A DNA stretch of 64,000 bases from Alphaproteobacteria bacterium UBA998 (GCA_002291925.1 DBAY01000030.1:1-64000), one strand, 5' to 3'; positions 16,995 through 26,515 are shown, numbered from the stretch's first letter. Numbers and translations are program-made. The notes: generated by a model not told the origin, from the letters alone.

Positions 16995-18730
16995 ATATAT
17001 TCAATACTATAAAGAGTGAAGTTAATAAGTCACTTGAAGCTTCTTATGCCATCACTGATCCCGCCTTGTTTCAAGGGGTCACGGTGGAACTGCCCAAGGA
17101 CGCCGCGCATGGCGACCTTTCTACCAATGCCGCCATGGTGGTCAGCAAGTCATTGAAAATGAACCCGCGCCAGATTGCCGAAGCATTGGTGCAATCGCTG
17201 GCGAAGCATCCGGATGTGGCGTCGGCGGAGGTGGCGGGGCCTGGCTTTGTGAACCTCACCATGCGCCCCACGTTCTGGCAGGGGCAGTTGCTGAACATCC
17301 TGACGGCAGGCACGTCCTATGGCGATTCCACGCTCGGGGCGGGCATATCCGTGAATATCGAGTATGTTTCGGCCAACCCCACCGGGCCCCTGCATATTGG
17401 CCATGCCCGTGGCGCGGTGGTAGGCGATGGGCTGGCGCTGTTGCTTACGAAAGCCGGTTACGCCGTCACCAAGGAATATTACATCAACGACGCCGGGGCG
17501 CAGACCGATACCCTCGCGCGCTCGGCGTTTCTCCGCTACCGCGAAGCGCTCGGGGAAGCGATTGGTGAAATCCCCGCAGGCCTTTACCCGGGGGACTACC
17601 TCGTGCCCGTTGGGCAGGCGCTGGCGGAGACCCATGGCGCGGCCCTGCGCGATCAGCCGGAGTCAGCCTGGCTGCCAATTGTGCGTGCCTTTGCCATTGA
17701 GCGCATGATGGGTCTGATCAAGACTGACTTGGCCGATCTCGGCATTCGCCACGATGTATTCGCCTCCGAGCGCCGCCTGCATGAGGAAAAGCGCATTGAG
17801 CAGGTATTGCAGGAACTGGAGGCGCAGGGGCTGCTTTACCGCGGCGTGCTCGAGCCCCCCAAGGGCAAGACCCCGGACGATTGGGAGCCGCGCGAACAGC
17901 TGCTCTTCCGTTCCACCGATTATGACGATGATTGCGACCGCCCGCTCGCCAAGTCGGATGGCAGCTTTACCTATTTTGCCGGCGATGTCGCCTACGCGCG
18001 CGATAAGCTGAACCGTGGATTTGCCAAGCTCGTCATGGTATTAGGCGCAGATCATGGCGGTTATATCAACCGGATGAAAGCGCTTGTTAAAGTGCTGTCT
18101 CAAGATAAGGCATCGCTTGAAGTCCTGCTATGCCAGCTGGTGAAGCTGTTTGAGGCCGGGCAACCCTTCAAGATGTCCAAGCGGGCGGGCACCTTTATTA
18201 CGGTACGCGATGTGCTGGAGGTGGTGGGCAAGGATGTGCTCCGCTTCGTGATGCTGACCCGCAAGCCCGAACAGCCATTGGATTTTGACCTTGTGAAGGT
18301 GCAAGAGCAATCCAAGGATAACCCGGTTTTCTACGTGCAGTATGCCCATGCACGCTGCAAATCGCTGCTTCGCCAGCCCCACGCGGCAGAGGCGGCGGCC
18401 CGGGCGCAGTCCCCGGACGCGGCCCTGCTGGCGCGCCTGACCCATTCGGCCGAACTGGCCCTGATACGAAAGCTTTGCTACTGGCCGCGCCTCGTGGAAT
18501 CCGCCGCGCTCGCCTACGAGCCGCACCGGGTAGCTTACTTCCTGCATGATCTGGCCTCCGAACTGCATGGGCTGTGGACCCTGGGCAATGACGACCCCTC
18601 CCTGCGCTTCCTGCAGGAGAACGATGTGGCGCTAAGCGCCGCCCGTCTCGCGCTGGCCCGTGCTGTGGCGACGGTCATCGCCAGCGGGCTGGCCGTCTTG
18701 GGTGTGGAACCCGTCGAGGAAATGCGATAA
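16991..18730 (+). CDS. argS: Arginine-tRNA ligase
   Basis: Class I synthetase of 579 residues charging tRNA-Arg. The N-terminal tRNA-binding domain is followed by the HIGH motif in [15 protein letters not shown] (about residue 136), the [11 protein letters not shown] and [12 protein letters not shown] segments, and [10 protein letters not shown] as the KMSKS equivalent (about residue 392). A helical anticodon-binding DALR domain ends the protein. It overlaps dgt by four bases and is followed by a SPOR-domain gene, an arrangement common in alphaproteobacteria. Confidence 0.97.
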   Translation: MNIFNTIKSEVNKSLEASYAITDPALFQGVTVELPKDAAHGDLSTNAAMVVSKSLKMNPRQIAEALVQSLAKHPDVASAEVAGPGFVNLTMRPTFWQGQLLNILTAGTSYGDSTLGAGISVNIEYVSANPTGPLHIGHARGAVVGDGLALLLTKAGYAVTKEYYINDAGAQTDTLARSAFLRYREALGEAIGEIPAGLYPGDYLVPVGQALAETHGAALRDQPESAWLPIVRAFAIERMMGLIKTDLADLGIRHDVFASERRLHEEKRIEQVLQELEAQGLLYRGVLEPPKGKTPDDWEPREQLLFRSTDYDDDCDRPLAKSDGSFTYFAGDVAYARDKLNRGFAKLVMVLGADHGGYINRMKALVKVLSQDKASLEVLLCQLVKLFEAGQPFKMSKRAGTFITVRDVLEVVGKDVLRFVMLTRKPEQPLDFDLVKVQEQSKDNPVFYVQYAHARCKSLLRQPHAAEAAARAQSPDAALLARLTHSAELALIRKLCYWPRLVESAALAYEPHRVAYFLHDLASELHGLWTLGNDDPSLRFLQENDVALSAARLALARAVATVIASGLAVLGVEPVEEMR

Positions 18731-18752
18731 ACCACGCAAGGAGAGAAGTGGT

Positions 18753-19787
18753 ATGCACCCTATGCGCAATAACATGAAAAACGATTACGACGCCGACGAG
18801 GAAGTCGCGCTGGATGATCTGGAAGGCTCCGGCCTGCGCTGGATGTCGGTGGCGGTGGTTCTGCTGGTTGTGGCGGGATTCTTTGCCCTCGCGTGGTATG
18901 CTTACCGCAGCAGCAGTGCGGATAGCAGCGGCGAGCATCTGGTGAAAGCCGAGGCGGGGCCACTTAAGGAGAAGCCTGCGGATCCGGGCGGCATGCAGAC
19001 GCCGTATCAGGACATGTCGGTCTATAACGTCATCAGCCCGGATGGTCAGAAAAAGGATGAGGTGGAGCAGCTGCTCCCGGAGCCGGAGGAGCCCATCGCC
19101 GTGCGGCAGGAGCCGAAGGCTGAGCCGGGCCGCACCAGCGGCGATTTGAAAGTCTGGCAGAAGGATGAAGGCGAGGTTGCCGAAATCCCCGATGCCCCGG
19201 CGCAGGAAAAGCTGTTGCCGCCCCCGGCGGCTCCGGCAGAACAGACCGCCGCGGAAACCGACGCGCCTGCGGCGACCACACCCCCGGTGATTCGCCCCAA
19301 GCGCTTCATGGAGAAAACGGACGACTCCGAAACAGAAAGCTCCTCCATGCAGGAGAAGCCAGTCAAGGTGACCGAGGCTCCGGTGGTACTTACGCCAGCC
19401 CCTGCCGCACCGGAAAAGCCGAAAGTGGAAGCGGCTCCCAAGCCAGCCCCCGCTGCCAAGTCGGAGCCCAAGCCGACCCCGGCCCTTGCCAAGGCGGAGT
19501 CTAAGCCAGCGGCCCAGCCCGCGCCTGTGACCGTTTCAAAGGAGACGGGCAATGTGCAGGTGCAGCTGGCGGCGCTGAAAACATCTGCCGAGGCCACGGC
19601 GACCTGGGCACAGCTGAAGAAGAAACATGGCGATGTGCTGGCGGGGCGGCAGTACCTGATTGTGAAGGCCGAGCTTCCGCAGGGAACCTTCTACCGCCTG
19701 CGCGTGTCAGGCCTTGGCCCTAATGCGGCGAAAGACCTCTGTGCAGCCCTCAGCGCGCGCAGGCAAAGCTGCATGGTGGTGCGCTGA
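18753..19787 (+). CDS. SPOR-domain membrane protein (septal peptidoglycan binding)
   Basis: Bitopic inner-membrane protein of 344 residues. A short acidic cytoplasmic N-terminus is followed by one transmembrane helix (about 31-51), a long Pro/Ala/Lys/Glu-rich periplasmic linker (about 55-265) and a C-terminal SPOR domain (about 268-344, VQLAALKTSAEATATWAQL to the end) that binds denuded glycan at the septum. ATG 18753 is chosen because of an AAGGAGAG site 6 bases upstream; the frame is open further up but overlaps argS. It overlaps nagZ by one base, linking septal binding and wall recycling. Confidence 0.88.
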   Translation: MHPMRNNMKNDYDADEEVALDDLEGSGLRWMSVAVVLLVVAGFFALAWYAYRSSSADSSGEHLVKAEAGPLKEKPADPGGMQTPYQDMSVYNVISPDGQKKDEVEQLLPEPEEPIAVRQEPKAEPGRTSGDLKVWQKDEGEVAEIPDAPAQEKLLPPPAAPAEQTAAETDAPAATTPPVIRPKRFMEKTDDSETESSSMQEKPVKVTEAPVVLTPAPAAPEKPKVEAAPKPAPAAKSEPKPTPALAKAESKPAAQPAPVTVSKETGNVQVQLAALKTSAEATATWAQLKKKHGDVLAGRQYLIVKAELPQGTFYRLRVSGLGPNAAKDLCAALSARRQSCMVVR

Positions 19788-20812
19788 TGGTGGCCCGCAC
19801 CCCGGTGATTTACGGCATGACGGGGCTTACCCTGACAACGGAAGAGCGCGCCTTTTTCACGGCGGAACGTCCGGCGGGCTACATCCTCTTCGCCCGCAAC
19901 TGCCAGGACCCGGCGCAGGTGCGCGCGCTGACGGATGCGCTGAAGGCGCTGAACCCGGATTACCTCCCGCTCATCCTGATTGATCAGGAAGGCGGCCGCG
20001 TGGCGCGGCTGAAACCGCCGCACTGGCGCAAGGTGCCCCCGGCGGCGCTGTTTGCGGACGTGGCCGCGCAGGATATGGCGGCGGCCCAGCGGATGGTCTA
20101 CCTCAACGCCCGCCTGATTGCGGCGGAGCTGGTCGCCTGCGGCATCAACACGGATTGCGCGCCGCTGGCCGACATTCCCACCGAAACCTGCCATGACATC
20201 ATCGGCGACCGCGCCTATGGCACGGAGCCGTCGCAGGTGGTGGCATTAGGCCGCGCCATGGCGGACGGGCTGCTCGATGGCGGCGTGCTGCCGGTGCTGA
20301 AACATATCCCCGGCCATGGCCGCGCGGAGGTGGACAGCCACGAGGACCTGCCCGTGGTCAATGCGTCCCTGCCGGAGCTGACCGCGCAGGACTTCATGCC
20401 ATTCCGCGAGCTGGCGGACATTCCGCTCGGCATGACGGCGCATATCCGCTACACCGCCATCGATGCGCAGCGCCCGGCGACGCTGTCGCCGAAAACCATC
20501 GCAATGGTGCGTGACGTCATCGGTTTTAATGGCCTGCTGATGACAGATGACCTCTCCATGAAGGCGCTGCAAGGGGATTTCGGGCAGCTAGCGCGTGATT
20601 CACTGGCGGCGGGCTGCGACCTGGTGCTCCATTGCAATGGCAAGATGGAGGAGATGACCGCCATCGCCGGCGCGCTGACGGCGGGTTCTCCCGCTCTGGA
20701 AGCGCGGCTGGATGCCGTCACCTCCCTGATCTCCCCGCTGCGCGACGGGGAGGAGGGCGCACTGCTCGCGGAATATCAATCGCTATGCACCGCGCAGGGT
20801 GTGGCGGCCTGA
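19787..20812 (+). CDS. nagZ: Beta-N-acetylhexosaminidase NagZ (GH3)
   Basis: Cytoplasmic glycosidase of peptidoglycan recycling that removes GlcNAc from anhydro-muropeptides. The 341-residue protein is a single GH3 barrel with LILIDQEGGRVARL, CAPLADIP, RAYGTEP, LKHIPGHGRAEVDSHEDLP (His/Asp acid-base loop) and the nucleophile Asp in LLMTDDLSMKAL. Start overlaps the SPOR gene by one base; the tatA ribosome site follows its stop. Linkage to tatABC is common in alphaproteobacteria. Confidence 0.95.
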   Translation: MVARTPVIYGMTGLTLTTEERAFFTAERPAGYILFARNCQDPAQVRALTDALKALNPDYLPLILIDQEGGRVARLKPPHWRKVPPAALFADVAAQDMAAAQRMVYLNARLIAAELVACGINTDCAPLADIPTETCHDIIGDRAYGTEPSQVVALGRAMADGLLDGGVLPVLKHIPGHGRAEVDSHEDLPVVNASLPELTAQDFMPFRELADIPLGMTAHIRYTAIDAQRPATLSPKTIAMVRDVIGFNGLLMTDDLSMKALQGDFGQLARDSLAAGCDLVLHCNGKMEEMTAIAGALTAGSPALEARLDAVTSLISPLRDGEEGALLAEYQSLCTAQGVAA

Positions 20813-20821
20813 GGAGGCATC

Positions 20822-21004
20822 ATGAGTCTGAGTTTCGGCAAGCTGATCCTGATTTTTCTCATTGTACTGCTGCTGTTTGGCGCAGGCCGCATCCCGCGTC
20901 TGATGGCTGACCTCGGCAAAGGCATGCGCGCCCTGCGCGAAGGGCTGAAGGAGGAAGAGGCCCCGCAGGCGAAGTTGTCGAACAAGGATGATGCCAGCGT
21001 GTAA
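20822..21004 (+). CDS. tatA: Twin-arginine translocase subunit TatA
   Basis: Pore-forming subunit of the Tat system for folded proteins. The 60-residue protein has one N-terminal helix (residues 6-20, GKLILIFLIVLLLFG), the hinge and amphipathic helix RIPRLMADLGKGMRALREG, and a short charged tail. The first residues SFGKL replace the more usual Trp/Ser pattern. A GAGGAGG site lies 4 bases upstream. It is separated from tatB by a palindromic repeat. Confidence 0.94.
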   Translation: MSLSFGKLILIFLIVLLLFGAGRIPRLMADLGKGMRALREGLKEEEAPQAKLSNKDDASV

Positions 21005-21008
21005 ACCT

Positions 21009-21121
21009 GTCATTCCAGCGAAGGCTGGAATCCAGAGGGCGCTGGTCGCGCATTCTGCAGTTTCTGTCTTGCGCTGGATTCCGGGACGGCGCTTGGCTTC
21101 GCCGCGCTAGCCCGGAATGAC
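21009..21121 (+). repeat. Palindromic intergenic repeat between tatA and tatB
   Basis: Imperfect inverted repeat whose ends are GTCATTCC and GGAATGAC, with inner arms GGCTGGAATCCAG and CTGGATTCC plus a small GGCGCTTGGC/GCCGCGC arm. It fills nearly all of the gap inside the tatABC cluster and could fold in the mRNA between the two genes. Confidence 0.8.
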
Positions 21122-21135
21122 GCGGAAAAACCGGA

Positions 21136-21510
21136 ATGTTCGGCCTGTCTTTTTCTGAATTGCTGGTGATTCTGGTGGTGGCCGTGCTGGTGGTGGGGCC
21201 AAAGGATCTGCCGCGCGTGGTGCGGGCGGTCGGGCGCTTCATGCGCGGCGTCAGCGCGCTGGGGCAGGAAATCCGCCGTCAGGTCGATGAGGTCATCGGC
21301 GATGAGGAAATGGCCGAGTTGAAGCGTTTGCGCGAAACCATCCGCAACCAGAAGAACTTCATCATCGACCAGAATGGCGAGTATCAGGAAACGTACGACA
21401 TCTCCGATTTCCTGAAGGACCGCGATCCGCCCGCCATCACCCCGGCGGATGCCGACGCGCCGCATCCGGTGATGGTGCCCGCCGCGAAGGAGCCGCCTCA
21501 TGATGCCTGA
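21136..21510 (+). CDS. tatB: Twin-arginine translocase subunit TatB
   Basis: Works with TatC in recognising twin-arginine signal peptides. The 124-residue protein starts MFGLSFSELLVILVVAVLVV (one transmembrane helix), then the Gly-Pro hinge GPKDLPRVVRAVGRF and a long charged amphipathic helix with an extended C-terminal tail, longer than TatA as expected. Its end overlaps tatC by 11 bases. A ribosome site is weak and lies just after the repeat (GCGGAAAAACCGGA). Confidence 0.94.
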   Translation: MFGLSFSELLVILVVAVLVVGPKDLPRVVRAVGRFMRGVSALGQEIRRQVDEVIGDEEMAELKRLRETIRNQKNFIIDQNGEYQETYDISDFLKDRDPPAITPADADAPHPVMVPAAKEPPHDA

Positions 21511-22282
21511 CGCACGCCCGGAAGACGCCCCGCAGCCGCTGCTCGCCCATCTGGCCGAGCTGCGCACGCGCCTGACATGGGCCGTGCTCACCCTCCTGGT
21601 CGGATTCGGGGTGGGCTATGTTGTTTCCGATACCACCTTCGGCCTGCTCACGCTGCCGCTGAAGCAGGCCTTTGGCGAGGAGGCGGGGCGGCGGCTGATT
21701 TATACGGGACTGGCCGAGGCGTTCGTCACCAAGATGCAGCTGGCGCTGTTCACCGCATTCCTCATTACCTTCCCCGTGCTGGCGGCGCAGCTTTACCTGT
21801 TCCTTGCGCCTGGCCTTTACAAGCATGAGAAGCGGGTGCTGCTGCCCTATCTCATCGCAGCCCCGGTGCTGTTCTTCCTTGGGGCAGCGATGGCCTATTT
21901 CTACATCTTCCCGGCGGCGTGGCAGTTTTTCCTGAGCTTCGAGACGGGCACGGACGCGCTCGGCCTGCCGCTACGGCTGGAAGCGCGCATGAGTGAATAC
22001 CTGGATCTCTCCATGTCCATCATCCTCGCGTTTGGCATTTCCTTTCAGCTGCCCATCCTGCTGACGCTGCTGGTGCGGGTGGGCTTGATTTCCGTGGAAA
22101 CCCTGCAGAAAGGCAGGCGCTACGCCATCGTCATCCTTATCACAGTGGCGGCGATTCTTACCCCGCCGGACGTCATCAGCCAGTTAGGCCTTTTCAGCGC
22201 GCTGTATCTTTTATACGAACTCTCCATAATCGCCTGTAAGCTGGTGAAGTCAGAGAATAAGGAACTGTCCGAGCATGCATGA
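21500..22282 (+). CDS. tatC: Twin-arginine translocase subunit TatC
   Basis: Multispanning signal-peptide receptor of the Tat system, 260 residues, six transmembrane segments predicted. Family signatures visible: LLAHLAELRTRL at the N-terminus, the F-T-K-MQLALF segment, FLAPGLYKHEKR (conserved F-x-x-PGL with acidic Glu), and the loop LDLSMSIILAFGISFQLPI. The C-terminal half ends ILTPPDVISQLGLFSALYLLYE, the expected last helices. Confidence 0.96.
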   Translation: MMPDARPEDAPQPLLAHLAELRTRLTWAVLTLLVGFGVGYVVSDTTFGLLTLPLKQAFGEEAGRRLIYTGLAEAFVTKMQLALFTAFLITFPVLAAQLYLFLAPGLYKHEKRVLLPYLIAAPVLFFLGAAMAYFYIFPAAWQFFLSFETGTDALGLPLRLEARMSEYLDLSMSIILAFGISFQLPILLTLLVRVGLISVETLQKGRRYAIVILITVAAILTPPDVISQLGLFSALYLLYELSIIACKLVKSENKELSEHA

Positions 22283-22287
22283 CATAA

Positions 22288-22394
22288 TGAATACTCCCTC
22301 CCCAGTAGGGGGAGGGTCGGGGTGGGGGCATGAGGATACGTATAACGCCTACAATGCCCCCCTCCCAGCCTCCCCCCTACAGGGGGAGGGGCTT
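22288..22394 (+). repeat. GGGGGAGGG-type palindromic element between tatC and serS
   Basis: Two arms in inverted order: a left arm beginning CCCTCCCCAGTAGGGGGAGG (from 22293) and a right arm ending CCCCCCTACAGGGGGAGGGG (to about 22391), with a short centre containing GCATGAGGATACGTATAACG. The same arm pattern occurs inside the dnaE coding sequence at 60119-60236, so this is one repeat family with intergenic and intragenic copies. Confidence 0.8.
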
Positions 22395-22416
22395 ATCCTT
22401 TTTCAGGAAAATATTT

Positions 22417-23694
22417 ATGCATGACATCAAGTGGATACGCGAGAACCCGGAGGCCTTCGACGCCGCGCTGAAGAAACGCGGACTGGCCCCGATGAGCGCT
22501 GAGCTGATGGCGCTGGATGAGGAGCGCCGCGCCTCCATTACCAGGATGCAGGAACTGCAGGCCCGCCGCAACGAACTCGCCAAGCAGGCCGGGCAAGCCA
22601 AGGCCAAGGGGCAGGATGCCGAGCCGCTCTTCGCCGAATCACGTGAGGTGGGCGCCCAGCTTAAAGCGATGGAAGAAGCGCTGGCGGGCGATGATCCGCT
22701 GAAGGCGAAACTGGAAGCCATCCCTAATGTGCTGGATGAAGACGTGCCTGTGGGGGGGGATGAGTCGGGTAATGTTGAGGTGAAACGCGAAGGGCAGAAA
22801 CCCTCGCTGAGTTTTGCCGCCAAGGAGCATTTTGATCTCGGCGAGGCGCTGGGGCAGATGGATTTCGAAACCGCCGCCAAGATGTCCGGCGCACGGTTCG
22901 TGCTGCTCTCCGGTGCGCTCGCCCGCATGGAGCGTGCGCTCGCCAGCTTCATGCTGGATAACCACACGCTGGAATGGGGCTACACCGAAGTCGTGCCACC
23001 CTACATGGTGCGTGATAATGCAGCTTACGGTACGGGCCAGTTGCCGAAATTCGCGGAAGACCTGTTCCAGACCACGAATGGCTATTTCCTGATACCCACA
23101 GCGGAGATTCCGGTCACCAACATCGTCGCCGACTGCATCATCGAGACGGATGACCTGCCGCGCCGGTATGTGGCCTACACACCGTGCTTCCGCTCGGAGG
23201 CGGGGTCGGCGGGGCGCGATACGCGGGGGATGATCCGCCAGCACCAGTTCTCCAAGGTGGAGCTGGTCAGCATCGTGCCGCCGGAGATAAGCAAGGACGA
23301 GCATGAACGCATGTTATCGGCCGCCGAGAGCATCCTGAAGAAGCTGGGGCTGCATTACCGCGTGATGCTGCTCTGCTCGGGCGATACGGGCTTTGGATCG
23401 CAGAAGACTTATGACATCGAGGTCTGGCTGCCGGGGCAGAATGCCTACCGCGAAATTTCCAGCTGCTCGAATTTCGGCGCGTTCCAGGCGCGGCGCATGA
23501 AGGCGCGCTACCGGCCCATCAAAGGCGAAAAACGTACGGAATTCGTGCATACGCTGAACGGCTCTGGCCTCGCCATTGGCCGCACGATGATCGCGATTCT
23601 GGAGAATTACCAGCAGGCGGATGGCAGCATCGCCATCCCCGAGGCGCTGGTGCCGTACATGGGCGGGATGACGAAGATTGAACGGGCCGTTTAG
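22417..23694 (+). CDS. serS: Serine-tRNA ligase
   Basis: Class II synthetase of 425 residues for tRNA-Ser (and Sec). The N-terminal coiled-coil tRNA-binding arm (about 25-105) is followed by the class II core: motif 1 region, motif 2 [45 protein letters not shown] and motif 3 [20 protein letters not shown] 22417 has an AGGAAA site and the [12 protein letters not shown] start typical of the family; an earlier in-frame start at 22330 would read through the upstream repeat. Confidence 0.97.
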   Translation: MHDIKWIRENPEAFDAALKKRGLAPMSAELMALDEERRASITRMQELQARRNELAKQAGQAKAKGQDAEPLFAESREVGAQLKAMEEALAGDDPLKAKLEAIPNVLDEDVPVGGDESGNVEVKREGQKPSLSFAAKEHFDLGEALGQMDFETAAKMSGARFVLLSGALARMERALASFMLDNHTLEWGYTEVVPPYMVRDNAAYGTGQLPKFAEDLFQTTNGYFLIPTAEIPVTNIVADCIIETDDLPRRYVAYTPCFRSEAGSAGRDTRGMIRQHQFSKVELVSIVPPEISKDEHERMLSAAESILKKLGLHYRVMLLCSGDTGFGSQKTYDIEVWLPGQNAYREISSCSNFGAFQARRMKARYRPIKGEKRTEFVHTLNGSGLAIGRTMIAILENYQQADGSIAIPEALVPYMGGMTKIERAV

Positions 23695-23700
23695 GATGCC

Positions 23701-23778
23701 GTCATTCTGTGAGGCGAAGCCTGCGCAGAATCTCCGGGAGATTCCGGGCTCTTTGCCGACGGCTCACCGCGGAATGAC
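23701..23778 (+). repeat. Palindromic intergenic repeat after serS
   Basis: Inverted repeat bounded by GTCATTCTG and CGGAATGAC, with internal arms around GATTCCGGG. It begins 6 bases after the serS stop and may serve as a 3' end structure. Confidence 0.65.
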
Positions 23779-23792
23779 AGGAGAAGAAAATC

Positions 23793-23886
23793 GTCATTCC
23801 AAACGAGCGAAGCGAGGAGGAATCTTGGGTTGGAGATCATCGCGAGTATCCCGGTATAAAGATTCCTCGCCTGCGCTCGGAATGAC
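23793..23886 (+). repeat. Palindromic intergenic repeat before surE
   Basis: Ends GTCATTCC and GGAATGAC; inner arms GAGGAATCTT (23816) and AAGATTCCTC (23859) are perfect complements. The same AGGAATCTT/AAGATTCCT design recurs at 26681-26772. It ends 16 bases before the surE start. Confidence 0.8.
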
Positions 23887-23902
23887 GGGATAGGATAGAT
23901 TC

Positions 23903-24697
23903 ATGCTCACCATTCCTGAGAACCTCATCGGCTGCCGTATTCTCATCAGCAATGATGACGGCATCCATGCGCCCGGCATTGCGGCGCTGGAGAAGGTGGC
24001 GCGGCAGTTTTCGGATGATGTGTGGGTGGTGGCGCCGGAGTCGGAGCAAAGCGGCGTGGCGCACTCGCTGACATTGCATCTGCCGCTGCGCGTGCGCCAG
24101 CTGGCGGAAAAGCGCTTCGCTGTGACCGGCACGCCGACCGATTGCGTGCTGCTGGCGGTGCGCGAAATTATTCCGCGAGACCAGCCGCCGGTGATTGTGC
24201 TTTCCGGCATCAATCGCGGCTCCAACGTGGCGGAGGATGTGACTTATTCCGGCACCATCGCCGCCGCCATGGAGGCGGCGCTGCTCGATGTGCCCTCGAT
24301 CGCCTTCAGCCAGCATTATGATGAGCGCGGGCCCGTCAACTGGGCGACGGCTGAGCATTACGGCGTGGAAGTGCTGCGCCAGTTGCAGGGCGTCAGCATC
24401 CCGAACGGGCACCTGCTCTCGGTGAACTTCCCGGCGGTGGAGCCGGGGAAGGCCAAGGGCTTCCGACTGGCACCGCAGGGGCAGCGGCGGATCATGGAGA
24501 AGCTGGTAAAGCGCGAGGACCCCAAGGGGCGGCCGTACTACTGGATCGGCGGCACCAGCTTCGACGAGCTGGAGGATTTCACACCCGGCTCTGACCATTC
24601 GCTGCTGAAGGAGGGCTATGTCACCCTCACGCCGCTCTGCCTTGATCTCACCAATCATGCGCTGCTCGAATCGCTGGGCGATCGGCTGGGGTGGTAG
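23903..24697 (+). CDS. surE: 5'-nucleotidase SurE
   Basis: Metal-dependent nucleoside monophosphate phosphatase of stationary-phase survival, 264 residues. Signature residues: ILISNDDGIHAPGI (Asp-Asp metal ligands), APESEQSGVAHSLT, TGTPTDCV and LSGINRGSNVAEDVTYSGT (catalytic Asn). It opens the surE-pcm-lipoprotein order that resembles surE-pcm-nlpD of enterobacteria. The start follows GGGATAGGAT. Confidence 0.96.
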   Translation: MLTIPENLIGCRILISNDDGIHAPGIAALEKVARQFSDDVWVVAPESEQSGVAHSLTLHLPLRVRQLAEKRFAVTGTPTDCVLLAVREIIPRDQPPVIVLSGINRGSNVAEDVTYSGTIAAAMEAALLDVPSIAFSQHYDERGPVNWATAEHYGVEVLRQLQGVSIPNGHLLSVNFPAVEPGKAKGFRLAPQGQRRIMEKLVKREDPKGRPYYWIGGTSFDELEDFTPGSDHSLLKEGYVTLTPLCLDLTNHALLESLGDRLGW

Positions 24698-24699
24698 GC

Positions 24700-25389
24700 A
24701 TGAGCGGGGCCGGGGAGGACGACGATAACGCCTACGAGGCCGATGCCATCGACCCGTTCCTCAGCGGCAAGATCAAGCTGCTGATGAAACTGCGCAGCGC
24801 GGGCATCCGCGAGACGCGCGTGCTGTCGGCCATCGAGAGCATCCCGCGCGAGATGTTCGTGCCGCGCATGTTCGTGGACAAGGCCTATGCCGACACGGCG
24901 CTGCCGATTGAGTCCGGCCAAACCATCAGCCAGCCGCTGGTAGTGGCGTGGATGACCTCGGCGCTGGATGTGACGGATCGCCACCGCGTGCTGGAAATCG
25001 GCACGGGCTCGGGCTATCAGGCGGCGATTCTCGCGCGGCTGGCGCGGCGGGTCTACACCATCGAGCGTCACCGGGCGCTGGGGGAAATCGCGGAGGAGCG
25101 CTTCAAGAAGCTGCGCCTCACCAACATCACCGCGCGCATCGGTGATGGCACGAAGGGCTGGCCGGAAGCGGCGCCGTTTGACCGCATCATCGTCACCGCC
25201 GGGGCCAAGGAAGTGCCCGCCGCGCTGGTGGAGCAGCTGGAAGTGGGCGGCGTGATGGTGATGCCGGTCGGCGACCCGGTGGGCGACCAGGTCCTGCTGC
25301 GGCTGGAGCGCACGCCCGAGGGCTATGCCTCGCAGCACCTCATGAATGTGCGTTTTGTGCCGCTGATTGCCGGGCGGGCGCCGGACTAA
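24700..25389 (+). CDS. pcm: Protein-L-isoaspartate O-methyltransferase
   Basis: Repairs isomerised aspartyl residues in aged proteins using S-adenosylmethionine. The 229-residue protein has LSAIESIPREMFVP, the PIESGQTISQPLVVAWM substrate loop, motif I VLEIGTGSGYQAAILARL and post-I VYTIERHRAL, and TVTAGAKEVP-type motif III. ATG 24700 is 2 bases after the surE stop; GTG 24691 would overlap surE. An acidic N-terminal extension (GEDDDNAYEADAID) precedes the fold. Confidence 0.95.
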   Translation: MSGAGEDDDNAYEADAIDPFLSGKIKLLMKLRSAGIRETRVLSAIESIPREMFVPRMFVDKAYADTALPIESGQTISQPLVVAWMTSALDVTDRHRVLEIGTGSGYQAAILARLARRVYTIERHRALGEIAEERFKKLRLTNITARIGDGTKGWPEAAPFDRIIVTAGAKEVPAALVEQLEVGGVMVMPVGDPVGDQVLLRLERTPEGYASQHLMNVRFVPLIAGRAPD

Positions 25390-25471
25390 CCATTTCCTCG
25401 CCCTTTGAACTTGTCTGTTTACGAAATATTAGCGACGTCCCTATATAGCGTAGAGTTCAGGAGAGTTTGCC

Positions 25472-26365
25472 ATGATCCGTCCGCTGTTTCCCGTCATTGC
25501 CCTGCTGGTGTTGGGAGCCTGTACTCAATCCCCCGCGCCGGTAGAATATCGCGGCAGCTATTTCTTCGGGCAGGATGGGCCAATCGGCAATAACGGCATG
25601 GAGGCACCGAAATACTCGGACAACCACCGCGCCGATCTGCCGGACGAACAGGAAGTCCGCTATAAATCCCCCGTCCATGATTACGGCGTGGCGGCTGAGG
25701 TAAGCGATGTCTCCGCCAGCGACCTGCCGCCTCCTGCGCCGCTGCAGCCTTCGCCGCCGCCCGTACAGGCGGTGGATGCCTACAGGTCCGGCGCGCAGGC
25801 GACCGTGGTGGATCCGGCGCTGACCCGTGTGCCCGCGCCGGGGCAGGGTTATTATGACTACAAGGCGCAGGCCAATGTCCCGCCCATCACGCAGACGCAG
25901 ACCGTGACGCAATCCGCTCCTGCGCAGCCGGACGCCAACGCTGCGCAGACGGTGGATTACTATGCGCAGGAATCGGCCCAGACGGCCGCCGCTGCCACGG
26001 GCCCGGCGCCGCAATTCATCTGGCCGCTGCGGGGTGAAATCTTGACGCCGTATGGTGGTGCAAGCAAGGGCATTGGCATCTCTGCGATGAAAGGCGATCC
26101 CGTGCGTGCCGCCGATGATGGCACGGTGCTTTCTGTCGGCGGGCAGGGCGCGCTTGGCATGGTGGTGACCGTCTCACATGCAGGCGGCTGGACGTCGCAA
26201 TATGGCCAGCTGGGGGAAACGGTGGTGCGTATCGGCGATCAGGTGGTGCGCGGCCAGCTGGTTGGCTTCGTCGGCACGCCGAAAACCGGTCCGGCGCAAC
26301 TCTATTTTGCCCTCACAAAGTCCGGCAGCCCCGCCGATCCGCGTGCGCTTATGGTGGAAGACTGA
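25472..26365 (+). CDS. Lipoprotein with degenerate M23/LytM domain (NlpD-like)
   Basis: Envelope lipoprotein of 297 residues. The signal peptide ends in lipobox LGAC with Cys17. A long Pro/Ala/Gln-rich linker leads to a C-terminal LytM-like domain (about 188-296: FIWPLRGEILTPYGG, then GDPVRAADDGTVLSVGG). The metal ligands of active M23 peptidases are missing: the HxGxD site reads ASKGIGISA and the HxH site reads AQLYFAL. No LysM repeat is visible. Position after surE-pcm and loss of ligands suggest an NlpD/EnvC-type amidase activator rather than an enzyme; this is inference. Confidence 0.82.
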   Translation: MIRPLFPVIALLVLGACTQSPAPVEYRGSYFFGQDGPIGNNGMEAPKYSDNHRADLPDEQEVRYKSPVHDYGVAAEVSDVSASDLPPPAPLQPSPPPVQAVDAYRSGAQATVVDPALTRVPAPGQGYYDYKAQANVPPITQTQTVTQSAPAQPDANAAQTVDYYAQESAQTAAAATGPAPQFIWPLRGEILTPYGGASKGIGISAMKGDPVRAADDGTVLSVGGQGALGMVVTVSHAGGWTSQYGQLGETVVRIGDQVVRGQLVGFVGTPKTGPAQLYFALTKSGSPADPRALMVED

Positions 26366-26381
26366 TCCGGGCACGGGCCTA

Positions 26382-26406
26382 TCATCCTTCGACAAGCTCA
26401 GGATGA
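26382..26406 (+). repeat. Short palindrome of the TCATCCTTCGACAAGCTCAGGATGA type
   Basis: Stem TCATCCT (26382-26388) and AGGATGA (26400-26406) with an 11-base centre that itself pairs in part (TCGA, AGCT). It follows the lipoprotein gene by 16 bases and may form its mRNA 3' end. First of a cluster of palindromes filling the 528-base gap 26366-26893, which holds no convincing gene. Confidence 0.6.
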
Positions 26407-26515
26407 GGGGCGGGGGTGGGAGTATCCAGCAGCCAGCTATGTCACCCAGCATTCATTGCGGGGTCTCCTCGTGTGGCAGGGAGCCCCGCGTACCACGTGC
26501 GCGGTGAAAATGACT

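Noticed and set aside
18660..18752. Upstream extension of the SPOR protein
   Set aside because: Overlaps argS and has no ribosome site; AAGGAGAG places the start at 18753.
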